From positions 186,001 through 250,000 of the forward strand of contig NZ_LOJF01000011.1 of NCBI RefSeq assembly GCF_001494635.1: 64,000 nt of DNA, written 5' to 3'. Positions within the stretch are counted from its first letter, which is position 1. Each line of letters begins with the position of its first letter. This DNA comes from Tractidigestivibacter scatoligenes (GTDB taxonomy: Bacteria > Actinomycetota > Coriobacteriia > Coriobacteriales > Atopobiaceae). The notes beneath the pieces were generated by a model, which searched no databases, was not told the origin of the DNA, and was given only the letters and a program-made list of their open reading frames with translations. Below are positions 51,866 to 60,588 of the stretch, piece after piece. The position numbers and the translations under genes were made by a program.

Positions 51866-53286
51866 TAGCGCAGCCCTCCTGCGGCAACGCGCTCGGCGGC
51901 AAGGCGCTTGAAGAGCTCGCCGCGCTCCTCCATGTTGTGGAACTCGTCAAAGGACGAGCACGCGGGCGAGAGCAGCACAACGTCGCCGGCCTGCGCGCGC
52001 CCACAGGCGGCCGAGAAGGCCTCGCGCATGTGCGGCTCGCGCACGACCTCGAGCGCGGAGCCCGAGGCGGCAATCTCGTCTTCAAGCGCACGGGCGATCC
52101 TCTCGCCGGCAGCGCCGTAGCACACGGCAACGCGGCAGCGCGCGGCAACTGCGCGCGAGAGCGACGTGAGGTCGGTGCCCTTGTCGTGGCCGCCCAGAAG
52201 CACCACGATGCTTCCCGGCTCGAAGGCCGTGAGTGCCTTCTCGACGGAGTCTGTGTTGGTGGCCTTGGAGTCATTCACAAAGCGCACGCCGGAAACCTCG
52301 CCGCAGGGCTCGATGCGGTGCTCGAGAGGCGAGAAGGCGAGAAGCCCGCGGCACACGTCCTTGTCGGCCACGCCCAGCTCCAGCGCCACGGAAGAGGCCA
52401 CAAGGGCGTTCTCCTCGTTGTGCTCGCCCCTGATGAGAAGGTCGTCGGTGGGGACAAGGACATGCTCGACGCCGTCGAGGCGCACCACGAGGCGGCCGTC
52501 TCGCACGAAGGCGGCGCACGGCGTGCCGGGGTCCTGGCGCACGTCCACGCGGCACACGCGCAGACCCCGCGCTTCGAGGCGGCCAATCACGGCGCGGCAC
52601 CAGTCGTCGCCGTCAGAGACCACGGCGAGGTCTCCTGCCTCAAGGTTGGCAAAGATCTTCTCCTTTGCCTGGGCATACGCCTCCATGCTGCCGTGCCACT
52701 CCACGTGGTCCGGCGTGACGTTCATGAGGCAGGCCACGCGCGGGTGCAGAAGGCGGGTGGTTGCCAGCTGGAAGCTCGAGAGCTCGGCCACGAACCACGA
52801 GCCGGGCTGGCGCCCTGCAAGGCGGCTCGTGATGATGGTGCCAATGTTGCCCACGGCCTCGGCGGAGCGACCGCCCTCACGCAGGAGCGCCGTGGTGAGC
52901 GTGGTTGTGGTGGTTTTGCCGTTGGTGCCGGTGATGCCCACCCAGTTGGAAGGGCTCTCACGCCAGGCAAACTCGGGCTCGCCGATGATCTCTGTTGCAT
53001 GCGCGGCCGCCGCCCGGAAGAAGGCGGAGCCCACCGGGATGCCCGGGGAGGCTATGGCCAAATCGAAGGTGCCCTCGACCTCCTCGGTGCCCAGGACGCA
53101 GCGAACGCCCAGACCTTCGAGCTCACGCGTGACCTCGCCCTCGTGCGAGGAGGCACCGCCAAAGAGCGTGACTGAGGAGACCCTCTCCCCTAGCCCCACA
53201 AGGTAGCGGCAGACGGACTCGCCCGTGTGCCCAATGCCCAGAACGGCAACGTTGCCAAGACGCGCCGAGGAACTGCTGTCCTGCAT
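51865..53286 (-). CDS. murD: UDP-MurNAc-L-alanine--D-glutamate ligase
   Basis: Second Mur ligase, adding D-Glu. It is 473 aa. N-terminal LGIGHTGESVCRYL, ATP motif GITGTNGKTTTTTL, EHRIEPCGEVSGVRFVNDSKATN and the C-terminal LLSPACSSFDEF. The start at 53286 follows agggggc and lies 10 nt after mraY. Complete and typical. Confidence 0.95.
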   Translation of the reverse strand: MQDSSSSARLGNVAVLGIGHTGESVCRYLVGLGERVSSVTLFGGASSHEGEVTRELEGLGVRCVLGTEEVEGTFDLAIASPGIPVGSAFFRAAAAHATEIIGEPEFAWRESPSNWVGITGTNGKTTTTTLTTALLREGGRSAEAVGNIGTIITSRLAGRQPGSWFVAELSSFQLATTRLLHPRVACLMNVTPDHVEWHGSMEAYAQAKEKIFANLEAGDLAVVSDGDDWCRAVIGRLEARGLRVCRVDVRQDPGTPCAAFVRDGRLVVRLDGVEHVLVPTDDLLIRGEHNEENALVASSVALELGVADKDVCRGLLAFSPLEHRIEPCGEVSGVRFVNDSKATNTDSVEKALTAFEPGSIVVLLGGHDKGTDLTSLSRAVAARCRVAVCYGAAGERIARALEDEIAASGSALEVVREPHMREAFSAACGRAQAGDVVLLSPACSSFDEFHNMEERGELFKRLAAERVAAGGLR

Positions 53287-53296
53287 GAGATGCCCC

Positions 53297-54322
53297 CTAG
53301 CCAAGCTGGAAGTACAGCGCAAAACCAAGGACCGCGAAGGCGGCCGAGACAATCCAGAAGCGGATGACGACCTTCGTCTCGCTCCAGCCCTTCTTCTCGA
53401 AGTGGTGGTGGAGCGGGGCCATGAGGAACACGCGCTTGCCGGTTGCCTTGAAGCTCACGACCTGGATGATCACCGAGAGCGCCTCAACAATGAAGAGGCC
53501 GCCCATCACGAGCGAGCAAATCTCGGTCTTGGTGAGAACGGCAAGCGCGGCGAAGGCGCCGCCCAGCGCGAGCGAGCCCGTATCGCCCATGAAGATCGAG
53601 GCGGGGTAGCAGTTGTACCAAAGGAAGCCCACGCAGGCACCCACGATGCTGGCAGCAAAGACCGAGAGCCCAAGCTGGTCCTCGTTGAAGGCGACCATGG
53701 CCATCACGACCATGACCACCAGCACCGTGCCACCCGCAAGGCCGTCAAGGCCGTCGGTGAGGTTGACGGCGTTCGAGAGGCCGGCCAAGAGCAGGAAGAC
53801 AAAGAACATGTAGAACCAGGGCACCTGCACGCCACCGATGGTGGTGGAGAGCACGCCCAGGTCAAGCGTTGCGCCGCCGGGGAACTCGATGGTGGGCGTA
53901 ATCCCGCAGTAGTTCACCGCAACCAGGCAGAAGATGATGCACACGATGGTGAGGCCGACCATCTTCTGCGAGGGCGTGAGACCCAGCGAGCGCTTGTGCG
54001 CCACGGACTCGATGTCGTCGAGAAGCCCAAGGGCGCCTGTTGCGAGCATCGCGAAGAGCGCGAGGAAAAGCATGGGCGACCAGGGCGCCATGAGAAGCGT
54101 CGTCACCACAATGCCGAGAAGGATCACGATGCCACCCATGGTGGGCGTGCCCTGCTTCACGAGGTGGCGCTTGGGGCCGTCGGCCCTCACCTGCTGGCCC
54201 AGCCCCTCGTGGCGCATGAGCTTGATGAAGAAGGGCATTACCACGGCCGTGATGACGGCGGCAACGCCTGCTGCCAGAAGCACCTGGTAGCTTGGGTACG
54301 CGGGATTTCCCACAATGAACAT
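53297..54322 (-). CDS. mraY: Phospho-MurNAc-pentapeptide transferase
   Basis: Polytopic enzyme that forms lipid I from UDP-MurNAc-pentapeptide and undecaprenyl phosphate. It is 341 aa with ten TM segments. Catalytic and Mg sites: the Asp pair in LGLLDDIES, NLTDGLDGLAGG and LHHHFEKKGW. Also KQGTPTMGGI at the start of the second cytoplasmic loop. ATGA overlap with the murF stop shows coupling. Confidence 0.96.
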   Translation of the reverse strand: MFIVGNPAYPSYQVLLAAGVAAVITAVVMPFFIKLMRHEGLGQQVRADGPKRHLVKQGTPTMGGIVILLGIVVTTLLMAPWSPMLFLALFAMLATGALGLLDDIESVAHKRSLGLTPSQKMVGLTIVCIIFCLVAVNYCGITPTIEFPGGATLDLGVLSTTIGGVQVPWFYMFFVFLLLAGLSNAVNLTDGLDGLAGGTVLVVMVVMAMVAFNEDQLGLSVFAASIVGACVGFLWYNCYPASIFMGDTGSLALGGAFAALAVLTKTEICSLVMGGLFIVEALSVIIQVVSFKATGKRVFLMAPLHHHFEKKGWSETKVVIRFWIVSAAFAVLGFALYFQLG

Positions 54323-55761
54323 CAGCGCAGCACTCCCCTCGCAAACGCATCCAGACCGCAGGAACGCGACGCCTTGACCAACACGAGGTCACCCTGCGAG
54401 AAGACAGGGGCAAGCGTCTCCACGGCGGCGTCAACCGTGGGGAAAAGCTGCAGGCGGTCCTCGGAGGCGCCCATCGTGCGCGCCGCCTCGGCCATCTCCT
54501 CCGCAAGCTCCCCGCCAATGAAGACAAGCATATCAAGACCCTTGGCAGCGGCATAGGCGCCCACGTAGCCATGGAGGCGTCGCTCCTCGCTGCCAAGCTC
54601 GCCCATCTCGCCCAAGACGGCAACGCGCATACCCGTGGCGTCCATCTCGGAGAGGACGTCGAGGGCGGCCGCCATGGAGGCGGGGCTTGCATTGTAGGAG
54701 TCGTCAATCACGCGCACGCCGCGTGGCGACTCCGATACGGCCAGGCGCATGCTCGTAGCAGGCATCGCGGCCATGGCGTCCGCGGCGACGTCGCGGTTGA
54801 GGCCAAGCGCCTCCACCACGGCCATGGCGAGAAGGAAGTCGGGTACCACCTGGCGGCCGGGAACCGAAGGCGTGACTCGCCTTGACCAGCCATCCTTGCA
54901 GGTGACGGTAAAGGACGCCTCGCCCGTACCGGTAAGCTGGACGTCCGTCGCACGGACGTCGTCTTCCTCGCGCTCGCCCACGTATGCCACGGCAACGCCC
55001 GCAGGGCGCGCGAAGTTCTCTGCAATGAAGGGGGTGTAGTCGTTGGCGCTCGTGAGCACCAGCAGGGGTTCCGCGTCACCAGACGCAACCATGCCCGAGA
55101 CCACCTCGGCCTTGGCGCGGGCGATGTTCTCGCGTGAGCCGAGAAGCCCAATGTGGCTTGTGCCTACGTTGGTGATCACGGCAAGCGTGGGCGCGCAGCA
55201 GGCGGCCATGCGGCGAATCTCGTCCGGGTGGTTCATGCCCATCTCGCAGACTAGGACCTCGGCGTCGTCTGGTGCCGAGAGCACCGTGAGGGGCAGGCCA
55301 ATAAGGTTGTTGAGGTTACCCTGGGTGGCGTGGACGTGGCGGGCGCTTGCGATGCCGGCGCGCAGGAGGTCTTTTGTGGTGGTCTTGCCCACCGAGCCAG
55401 TGACACCCACCACAAGCCAGTTGGGGTGACGAGCACGCCACTCGTGGGCCAGGCGGAGCAGGAACTCCTCGGCGTCGTCGTCCTGCGGGCGCACGACGGC
55501 ACAGCCGTGCTCATGCGCCAGGGCAAGCAACGACGCGTCCGGCTCACGCGTCACCACGACGCAAGACGCCCCGGCCTTGATGGCAGCCGGTGCATAGTCG
55601 TTGCCATCGACCTTCTCGCCGAGGAACGCCACAAAGACAGAGCCCGGGCCCGCCTTGCGCGAGTCGATCTCGACGGTGCCCTCTACGTGGGCAGAAGGCG
55701 CCCCTTCGAGCAGCTGCGACCCCGTAGCAAGCACAAGGTCTGCGATGTCCATTGAAAACAT
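54322..55761 (-). CDS. murF: UDP-MurNAc-tripeptide--D-Ala-D-Ala ligase
   Basis: Adds D-Ala-D-Ala, completing the pentapeptide. It is 479 aa. ATP motif GVTGSVGKTTTKDL, TQGNLNNLIGLPLT, CEMGMNHPDEI and DDSYNASPASM are all MurF signatures. The start at 55761 follows agggggacct. The usual upstream neighbour murE is missing: murF directly follows ftsI with a 13-bp gap. murE must be elsewhere in the genome. Confidence 0.95.
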   Translation of the reverse strand: MFSMDIADLVLATGSQLLEGAPSAHVEGTVEIDSRKAGPGSVFVAFLGEKVDGNDYAPAAIKAGASCVVVTREPDASLLALAHEHGCAVVRPQDDDAEEFLLRLAHEWRARHPNWLVVGVTGSVGKTTTKDLLRAGIASARHVHATQGNLNNLIGLPLTVLSAPDDAEVLVCEMGMNHPDEIRRMAACCAPTLAVITNVGTSHIGLLGSRENIARAKAEVVSGMVASGDAEPLLVLTSANDYTPFIAENFARPAGVAVAYVGEREEDDVRATDVQLTGTGEASFTVTCKDGWSRRVTPSVPGRQVVPDFLLAMAVVEALGLNRDVAADAMAAMPATSMRLAVSESPRGVRVIDDSYNASPASMAAALDVLSEMDATGMRVAVLGEMGELGSEERRLHGYVGAYAAAKGLDMLVFIGGELAEEMAEAARTMGASEDRLQLFPTVDAAVETLAPVFSQGDLVLVKASRSCGLDAFARGVLR

Positions 55762-55774
55762 AGGTCCCCCTGAC

Positions 55775-57595
55775 CTAGTTGGTTGTCGACGTGGATTTTG
55801 TCGACGTGGTGGTTGTGGAGGCATCCGGGGAGATGCCAAGGTCTGTGACGGCAGCCTCCATTATCTCCTTGAAGGTTGGCGCTGCTGAGGAGAGAGCCAG
55901 GTGCGGTGTGCCATTAAGGCCAACGTACACAAGGACCTGGGGGTCCTCGGCGTTGGCAAAGCCGCAGAGTGACGAGACGTACTTGCCCGCCTGGTAGCCG
56001 CCAGACTCGCCGGCCTGCTCGCCCGTGCCCGTCTTGCCTGCAATGGTATAGCCGTCGACCTGGCCGCGTTTGCCGGTTCCGTCGGTCATGACCGAGATCA
56101 TCATGTCGGTAACCTCGTCGGCGGTGTCCTTGGAGATGACCTGGTCGCCCGTAGGCCAGTCGACCCCCTCGCCACCCTTGGAGATGAGGAAGTGGGGCGT
56201 GGTGGGTATGCCGTCGTTGGCAACGATGCCAAACGCGCGCACTATCTGCACCATGGGCACGGCAAGGGCCTGGCCAAAGGCCATGGCACCAAGCGTTGCG
56301 CCAGTGTAGTTCTCGTAGCTGGTCACGATGCCCGTCGCCTCGCCGGGGTAGTCGATGCCCGTGGTGTGCCCGATGCCAAACTTGTCCACGCCCTCGGCAA
56401 AGCGCTGCGCGCCAATGACCTCCTGGGCGAGAAGCGACACGCCTACGTTCGAGGAGCGCACGAGCATGGTGCGCACCGTCATGTCCTCGGCGCCGCTGCG
56501 CACGTCGTCGTCGGTCACCCAGTCGTCGCCAGCAAGTATCTGCATGGGAACGTTGTAGATACTGTCTGCGTTGAAGAGGCCGTTCTCGACGCCTATGGCA
56601 ACGGTCAAGATCTTGAACATCGAGCCCGGCTCGTAGGAGGCAGTCACGGGCTTGAGCGTGAGCGCGTCCGAGCTGGTGTTGGCAAGGTCCGAGAGCTTGG
56701 CCAGGGGCGTCGAGCATGCGGCGTATATCTCACCGGTCTTGGGGTTTGTCACCATGACCGAGCCAGAGTCGGCCTCGTAGTCTCCAACGGCCTTGGAGAT
56801 GACCTCCTCGGCCTTCTCCTGGATGTCGATGTCAATGGAGAGAACCAGGTCCTGGCCGTTCTTTGCCTCGGTGACCTGGGAGGTGCCACCCGCGATGGGC
56901 GTGCCCGTGAGGCCGGTCTCGACGATCATTTGGCCGTCGGTGCCCGAGAGGACGTCGTTGTAGTAGTACTCCAGGCCGGTAAGACCGTCACCGTCTGAGC
57001 CCACCACGCCCAGCACCTGGCTGGCGACGTCACCGTAGGGGTAGACGCGCTTGGTGTCGTCGAGGTAGTAGACGCCCTTGAGATTGGCGTCCGAGAGCTG
57101 CTGCTTGATGGTGTCGGCGACGTCAGTGTCCACCTGGCGCTCAACGTAGGCGAAGGTTGAGTCGGTCGTGAGGGCAGAAGTGTAGTCGCTTGCGGAGCCG
57201 CCAAGGTTTGCGGCGAGGATCTTCGCCACGCCCGATGGGTCCGTGATCTCCTTGGGGTTGCAGTAGATGGTCTTGCAGTCCACGCTCATGGCCAGCACGT
57301 TGCCGTTGCGGTCGTAGATGGTGCCGCGCTTGGCGTGCAGCGTGATCACGTTGGTGCGGTGCTGCTCGGCCGCCTCGGAAAGGCTCGACGAGTCTATGAC
57401 CTGCAGCCACACCAGACGCCCGGCCACAATGGCGAAGGCAACCATGAGGATGATGAAGATCACGCGCGTGCCGCTGTCAAAGCCACCAGGGCCCGACCCG
57501 CCCGGCCTCGACGCGCGGGCACGGTAACGGGCACGAGAGGCCTCGTCGTACGAGGCCTCCGGCATTCCACGCCGCCCTTGGCGGCTCTGTCTCAT
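55775..57595 (-). CDS. ftsI: Septal transpeptidase FtsI (class B PBP)
   Basis: Bitopic penicillin-binding protein that crosslinks septal wall with FtsW. It is about 606 aa. A basic N-terminus precedes one TM segment (RVIFIILMVAFAIVAGRLVWLQ). The pedestal domain starts at RGTIYDRNGNVLA. The transpeptidase has YEPGSMFK (Ser nucleophile), SSN in VRSSNVGV and KTGTG. No PASTA domains are present; the chain ends in a short Ser/Thr run. Start: ATG at 57595 after gagagag; a GTG at 57607 has no better site. Confidence 0.94.
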   Translation of the reverse strand: MRQSRQGRRGMPEASYDEASRARYRARASRPGGSGPGGFDSGTRVIFIILMVAFAIVAGRLVWLQVIDSSSLSEAAEQHRTNVITLHAKRGTIYDRNGNVLAMSVDCKTIYCNPKEITDPSGVAKILAANLGGSASDYTSALTTDSTFAYVERQVDTDVADTIKQQLSDANLKGVYYLDDTKRVYPYGDVASQVLGVVGSDGDGLTGLEYYYNDVLSGTDGQMIVETGLTGTPIAGGTSQVTEAKNGQDLVLSIDIDIQEKAEEVISKAVGDYEADSGSVMVTNPKTGEIYAACSTPLAKLSDLANTSSDALTLKPVTASYEPGSMFKILTVAIGVENGLFNADSIYNVPMQILAGDDWVTDDDVRSGAEDMTVRTMLVRSSNVGVSLLAQEVIGAQRFAEGVDKFGIGHTTGIDYPGEATGIVTSYENYTGATLGAMAFGQALAVPMVQIVRAFGIVANDGIPTTPHFLISKGGEGVDWPTGDQVISKDTADEVTDMMISVMTDGTGKRGQVDGYTIAGKTGTGEQAGESGGYQAGKYVSSLCGFANAEDPQVLVYVGLNGTPHLALSSAAPTFKEIMEAAVTDLGISPDASTTTTSTKSTSTTN

Positions 57596-57618
57596 GCTCT
57601 CTCTCACGAGGGAGTAGT

Positions 57619-58146
57619 CTACGCCTCAGGCGAGGCCGTATCGGTGTTCGTCACGGACTGCGCAGCATCCCCATTCGCCGTGGTGGCGGAGACGGCATCG
57701 GTCGACGTCGCGTCCGCGGAGGTGCCGGCAGACGAGAGGTCGAGCACCTCTCGGTTGGTCGAGAGGCTCATGCCGTAGTTCTGCGTGGCAATGCGGCTGA
57801 TGCGGCTGGACGAGGAGAGCACAGACTTCTCAACCTGAAGGTCCTCGTTGAGCGTCTGCGCCTCCTTGATCTGGGAGCGCAGCGCCGAGTTGGCCTGGAG
57901 CGTCGAGACGGTTGCCGTGGAGAGCGCCACGCGGCAGGCGCCAAGCGCGATGAACACGAGGGCGCAGATGACAACCGTGCGGACGCGGCTGAGGAACTGG
58001 GGGCTCACGCCAGCGCGGGCGCGGGCGTCAAGCCCGCCACCGGTGACGACCGAGAACGACGGGCGCTGCTCGACGCGTTCGTCGCGACGCTCGCGGCTCC
58101 TCTCGGCTGCGTCCATCCTGACGGCCTCTGACCCCTGATACCTCAT
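57619..58146 (-). CDS. ftsL: FtsL-like division protein
   Basis: 175-aa bitopic protein in the ftsL position between rsmH and ftsI. Cytoplasmic N-terminus rich in Glu/Arg, one TM segment (VVICALVFIALGACRVALS), then a coiled coil (LQANSALRSQIKEAQTLNEDLQVEKSVLS) that would pair with FtsB/DivIC. The final ~45 residues are Ser/Thr/Ala-rich. Assignment is by topology and position because FtsL sequences are poorly conserved. The start at 58146 follows aaggga. Its leader carries a 21-22-nt tandem repeat. Confidence 0.85.
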   Translation of the reverse strand: MRYQGSEAVRMDAAERSRERRDERVEQRPSFSVVTGGGLDARARAGVSPQFLSRVRTVVICALVFIALGACRVALSTATVSTLQANSALRSQIKEAQTLNEDLQVEKSVLSSSSRISRIATQNYGMSLSTNREVLDLSSAGTSADATSTDAVSATTANGDAAQSVTNTDTASPEA

Positions 58147-58184
58147 TGCTGTCCCTTGTCTCCCGGCGATGCCGGACGTTGTGC

Positions 58185-58260
58185 GTGCTGGTGCGTTGGT
58201 GCTTCGTTGGTGGTGCGTTTAAGCTGCGTTTGTGGTGCGTACTGCTTCGTTTGTAGTGCT
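58185..58260 (-). repeat. Tandem 21-22-nt repeat in the rsmH-ftsL gap
   Basis: Three consecutive units (58185-58206, 58207-58228, 58229-58249) and a partial fourth reaching the rsmH stop. All share a GGTGCGT core and end in GCTTCG or GCTGCG. It lies 40-115 bp upstream of ftsL, and one unit recurs in the ftsZ leader at 45188-45208. Confidence 0.75.
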
Positions 58261-59272
58261 ATGCAGACGACCTTGCGGTCGGGTGCGACGATTCCGTGCC
58301 CTCGTGCGTGACGTCGAGCTTGACCGCCACGCGCATGAGCGCGCTTCTCGCCCGTGGGTTGGAGGAGACCTCCTCCTCGCCCGCGACGAGCGGCTTTCTG
58401 GTCTTGACGTCGACTATCGGCACGTGGCCGCATACGCACACCGGAAGGTCCGGCGGGCAGATGCAACCCTGCGAGAGCTCAGAGAAGACGTGCTTCACGA
58501 TGCGGTCCTCGAGCGAGTGGTAGGAGATAACGCAGATCCTGCCACCGGTGTTTGCCCAGCGAACGGCGGCGCGGAGGCCTTGGTCGAGGGCGTCGAGCTC
58601 GTGGTTCACCTCGATGCGCAGGGCCTGGAAGGTCTTGCGCGCGGGGTGGCCACCGTGACGGCGGGCCGCAGCGGGTATCGCTCGCTTGATCACGTCGACG
58701 AGCTGGAAGGTCGTCTCGATGGGCGCCTTCTCGCGCGTCTCCACGATGGCGCGGGCAATGCGTGCCGCGTACTTCTCGTCACCATACACGCGGAGGATTC
58801 GGGTGAGGTCGGCTTCGTTGTAGGTGTTTATGACCTCTTGTGCGGTTGGGGTGTCTTTCCCCGAATCCATGCGCATGTCTAGGGGGGCGTCCTCGTTGTA
58901 CGAGAAGCCCCGTTCCGGAATGTCGAGCTGAGGAGAAGAGACCCCCAGATCGAAGAGGAAGCAATCCACACCGGGGACCCTGGCGCCAACGAGCAGCTGG
59001 TCAAGGTCTCCGAAGTTGCCCTTGAGCGGAAGGAACTCCGCTTGGGGCGCCTCTCGCGAGAAGCGCTCGGTCGCCGCCTTGAGAGCCATGTCGTCTTGGT
59101 CGATGCCAATCGAGAGGCCGTCGGGGGCGATTCTCTGCGCAAGCGCGATGGAGTGTCCGGCCCCGCCGAGGGTGCAGTCGCAGACCACCTCTCCCGGCTT
59201 GGGGCCGAGCTCGGCGAGGACCTCGTCGAGCATCACAGGTACATGCCGATATTCGGATGTCAAGGCGCTCAC
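58259..59272 (-). CDS. rsmH: 16S rRNA m4C1402 methyltransferase RsmH
   Basis: SAM-dependent N4-methyltransferase acting on C1402 of 16S rRNA; gene formerly mraW. It is 337 aa. SAM motif DCTLGGAGHSIALA, FDLGVSSPQLD, the GFSYNEDAPLDMRMD motif, the helical insert with RRHGGHPARKTFQALRIEVN and ISYHSLEDRIVK. A Cys-rich region CICPPDLPVCVCG near the end is common in the family. The 12-bp gap to mraZ shows co-transcription. Confidence 0.95.
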   Translation of the reverse strand: MSALTSEYRHVPVMLDEVLAELGPKPGEVVCDCTLGGAGHSIALAQRIAPDGLSIGIDQDDMALKAATERFSREAPQAEFLPLKGNFGDLDQLLVGARVPGVDCFLFDLGVSSPQLDIPERGFSYNEDAPLDMRMDSGKDTPTAQEVINTYNEADLTRILRVYGDEKYAARIARAIVETREKAPIETTFQLVDVIKRAIPAAARRHGGHPARKTFQALRIEVNHELDALDQGLRAAVRWANTGGRICVISYHSLEDRIVKHVFSELSQGCICPPDLPVCVCGHVPIVDVKTRKPLVAGEEEVSSNPRARSALMRVAVKLDVTHEGTESSHPTARSSA

Positions 59273-59284
59273 CCTCCCCTTTGC

Positions 59285-59719
59285 CTACTCGCCAAAGAGA
59301 AGAGACTCGAGGCGGTCCACCGCGTCGTCGGAGGCGAACTTCTCGTTCCAGCGATCGGCGTTCCAGATCTCGAAGTGGTCGCCCGCGCCGACGATCATGA
59401 GGTCGCCGTCGAGGCCCAGGCGCTGGCGCTGGCCGCGGGTCGTCTCGTCGATCTTGCCAAGGGCAACACGGCCGGCGGAATCGATCTCCACCGTGGTGGC
59501 CATGGCGTTGAGACGAAGCAGGGTCTCTGCGTCGTTGCGGCTCCTGGGATCGAGGTTCAGACTGTTGACCCATGCCTCGAACGACTCGGGGGTGTAGCCG
59601 TAGAGCGCGTCCTTGCGCGGGATGAGCTGCACGAACTCACCAAACTGCTTGCGCAGGATGGCGGGAAGGGTGACACGGGACTTGGAGTCGAGGCTGCGCT
59701 GGTACTGACCAGTCAGCAT
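59285..59719 (-). CDS. mraZ: Transcriptional regulator MraZ
   Basis: AbrB-fold DNA-binding protein and repressor of the dcw cluster. It is 144 aa with two MraZ repeats: the first DSKSRVTLPAILRKQ, the second DSAGRVALGKID, each with the D-x-x-x-R DNA-contact signature. The start at 59719 follows agaggagg; an extended frame upstream lacks a ribosome site. First gene of the division cluster; four GTGT boxes upstream indicate autoregulation. Confidence 0.95.
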   Translation of the reverse strand: MLTGQYQRSLDSKSRVTLPAILRKQFGEFVQLIPRKDALYGYTPESFEAWVNSLNLDPRSRNDAETLLRLNAMATTVEIDSAGRVALGKIDETTRGQRQRLGLDGDLMIVGAGDHFEIWNADRWNEKFASDDAVDRLESLLFGE

Positions 59720-59767
59720 GTCGCCCTCCTCTCGTTGCCGCTCGCGCCCACGTTTGAACGTGAACAA

Positions 59768-59818
59768 ACTATAGACCAAATCCGACACCTAGCCACACCT
59801 AAAAACACTTTGCGACAC
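59768..59818 (-). promoter_or_regulatory. mraZ promoter with four MraZ boxes
   Basis: On the minus strand GTGT occurs at 59815-59818, 59805-59808, 59795-59798 and 59785-59788, exactly 10 bp apart, followed by TATAGT (59768-59773) as -10. MraZ proteins bind tandem GTG-type repeats with this helical spacing. The boxes cover the -35 region. Confidence 0.72.
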
Positions 59819-60066
59819 ACAAGGGCGAATTTCAGCCCCGGGTGGTTGGAGAGAACTTTCAATGGAGAACGGAAGAGGGCGGCGGTGACCCCAGATGTTG
59901 TGGTTGGCGGCCGCGCAGATACAACGCAGGCGGCGAGAAGGACGAACATCGAGAAACGAATTGTGTCGGTAGGGTGAAGGTGGCGGTGGGGCAAAGTGTG
60001 GGGGTGGGTGTGGGGCGGTGGAGTGGGTGCGGATGTGGCCACGCGCGGCTGCAGAAAACGCGGCCC

Positions 60067-60228
60067 CGGCGTCAATTTGACGCCCGAAAGCACGCTCTAG
60101 CAGCTATCACGTACAAAAGGCCCTCTCGGGCACCAATATGACACCGGAGGGCGAGTTACCGCAGCGATTTCGTACGAGGCCCCTTCTCGGGCGCCGTTTT
60201 CTCGCCGAAGCGTTGATTTTCACAGAAG
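60067..60228. repeat. Dispersed intergenic repeat, copies B and C in tandem
   Basis: Two units related to copy A at 22158: B at 60067-60133 (hairpin ggcgtcaa/ttgacgcc, then atcacgtacaaa and ctcgggcacc) and C at 60130-60228 (ending ctcgggcgccgttttctcgc). The 868-bp gap between mraZ and xerD otherwise holds only the mraZ promoter and the inverted repeat at 60416; no gene is supported. Confidence 0.6.
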
Positions 60229-60415
60229 CGCTGCCCAATTGGCTCCATGTGAACGAGTGGCAGAGCCCTCGCCTGCTGTATAGCTGGAGCCTTGCTCCCT
60301 CGGCTGCCGGGGTCCCTCAGTTATTGAACGTTTTTCTAGCGAGAAATGCATCTGCCCAGTTGCTGAGAATCACTTCACGAAAAACCGCGCAATAATTCTG
60401 TCCAAGCTCTTGAAA

Positions 60416-60526
60416 CCTAGAAACCTGCGGCTTAGTAGCAACCCACAGGGAGCATCGCTGAGAATACCCGCAGGTAGAGGGGTTGCATTCCTCTCGCCAA
60501 CTGCTACTAAGTCGTAGGTTTCTCGG
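60416..60526. repeat. 25-bp inverted repeat downstream of xerD
   Basis: Arms 60416-60440 and 60502-60526 share about 22 of 25 bases (cctagaaacctgcggcttag on the left) around a 61-bp centre. It lies past the xerD stop on the minus strand. It lacks a T-tract; function unknown. Confidence 0.65.
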
Positions 60527-60588
60527 GAAGCCCCACCGGGACGGGTGCGGCGAGAAGCCAGGCGCCCTGCCGCCCGGGAAGCCATCCC

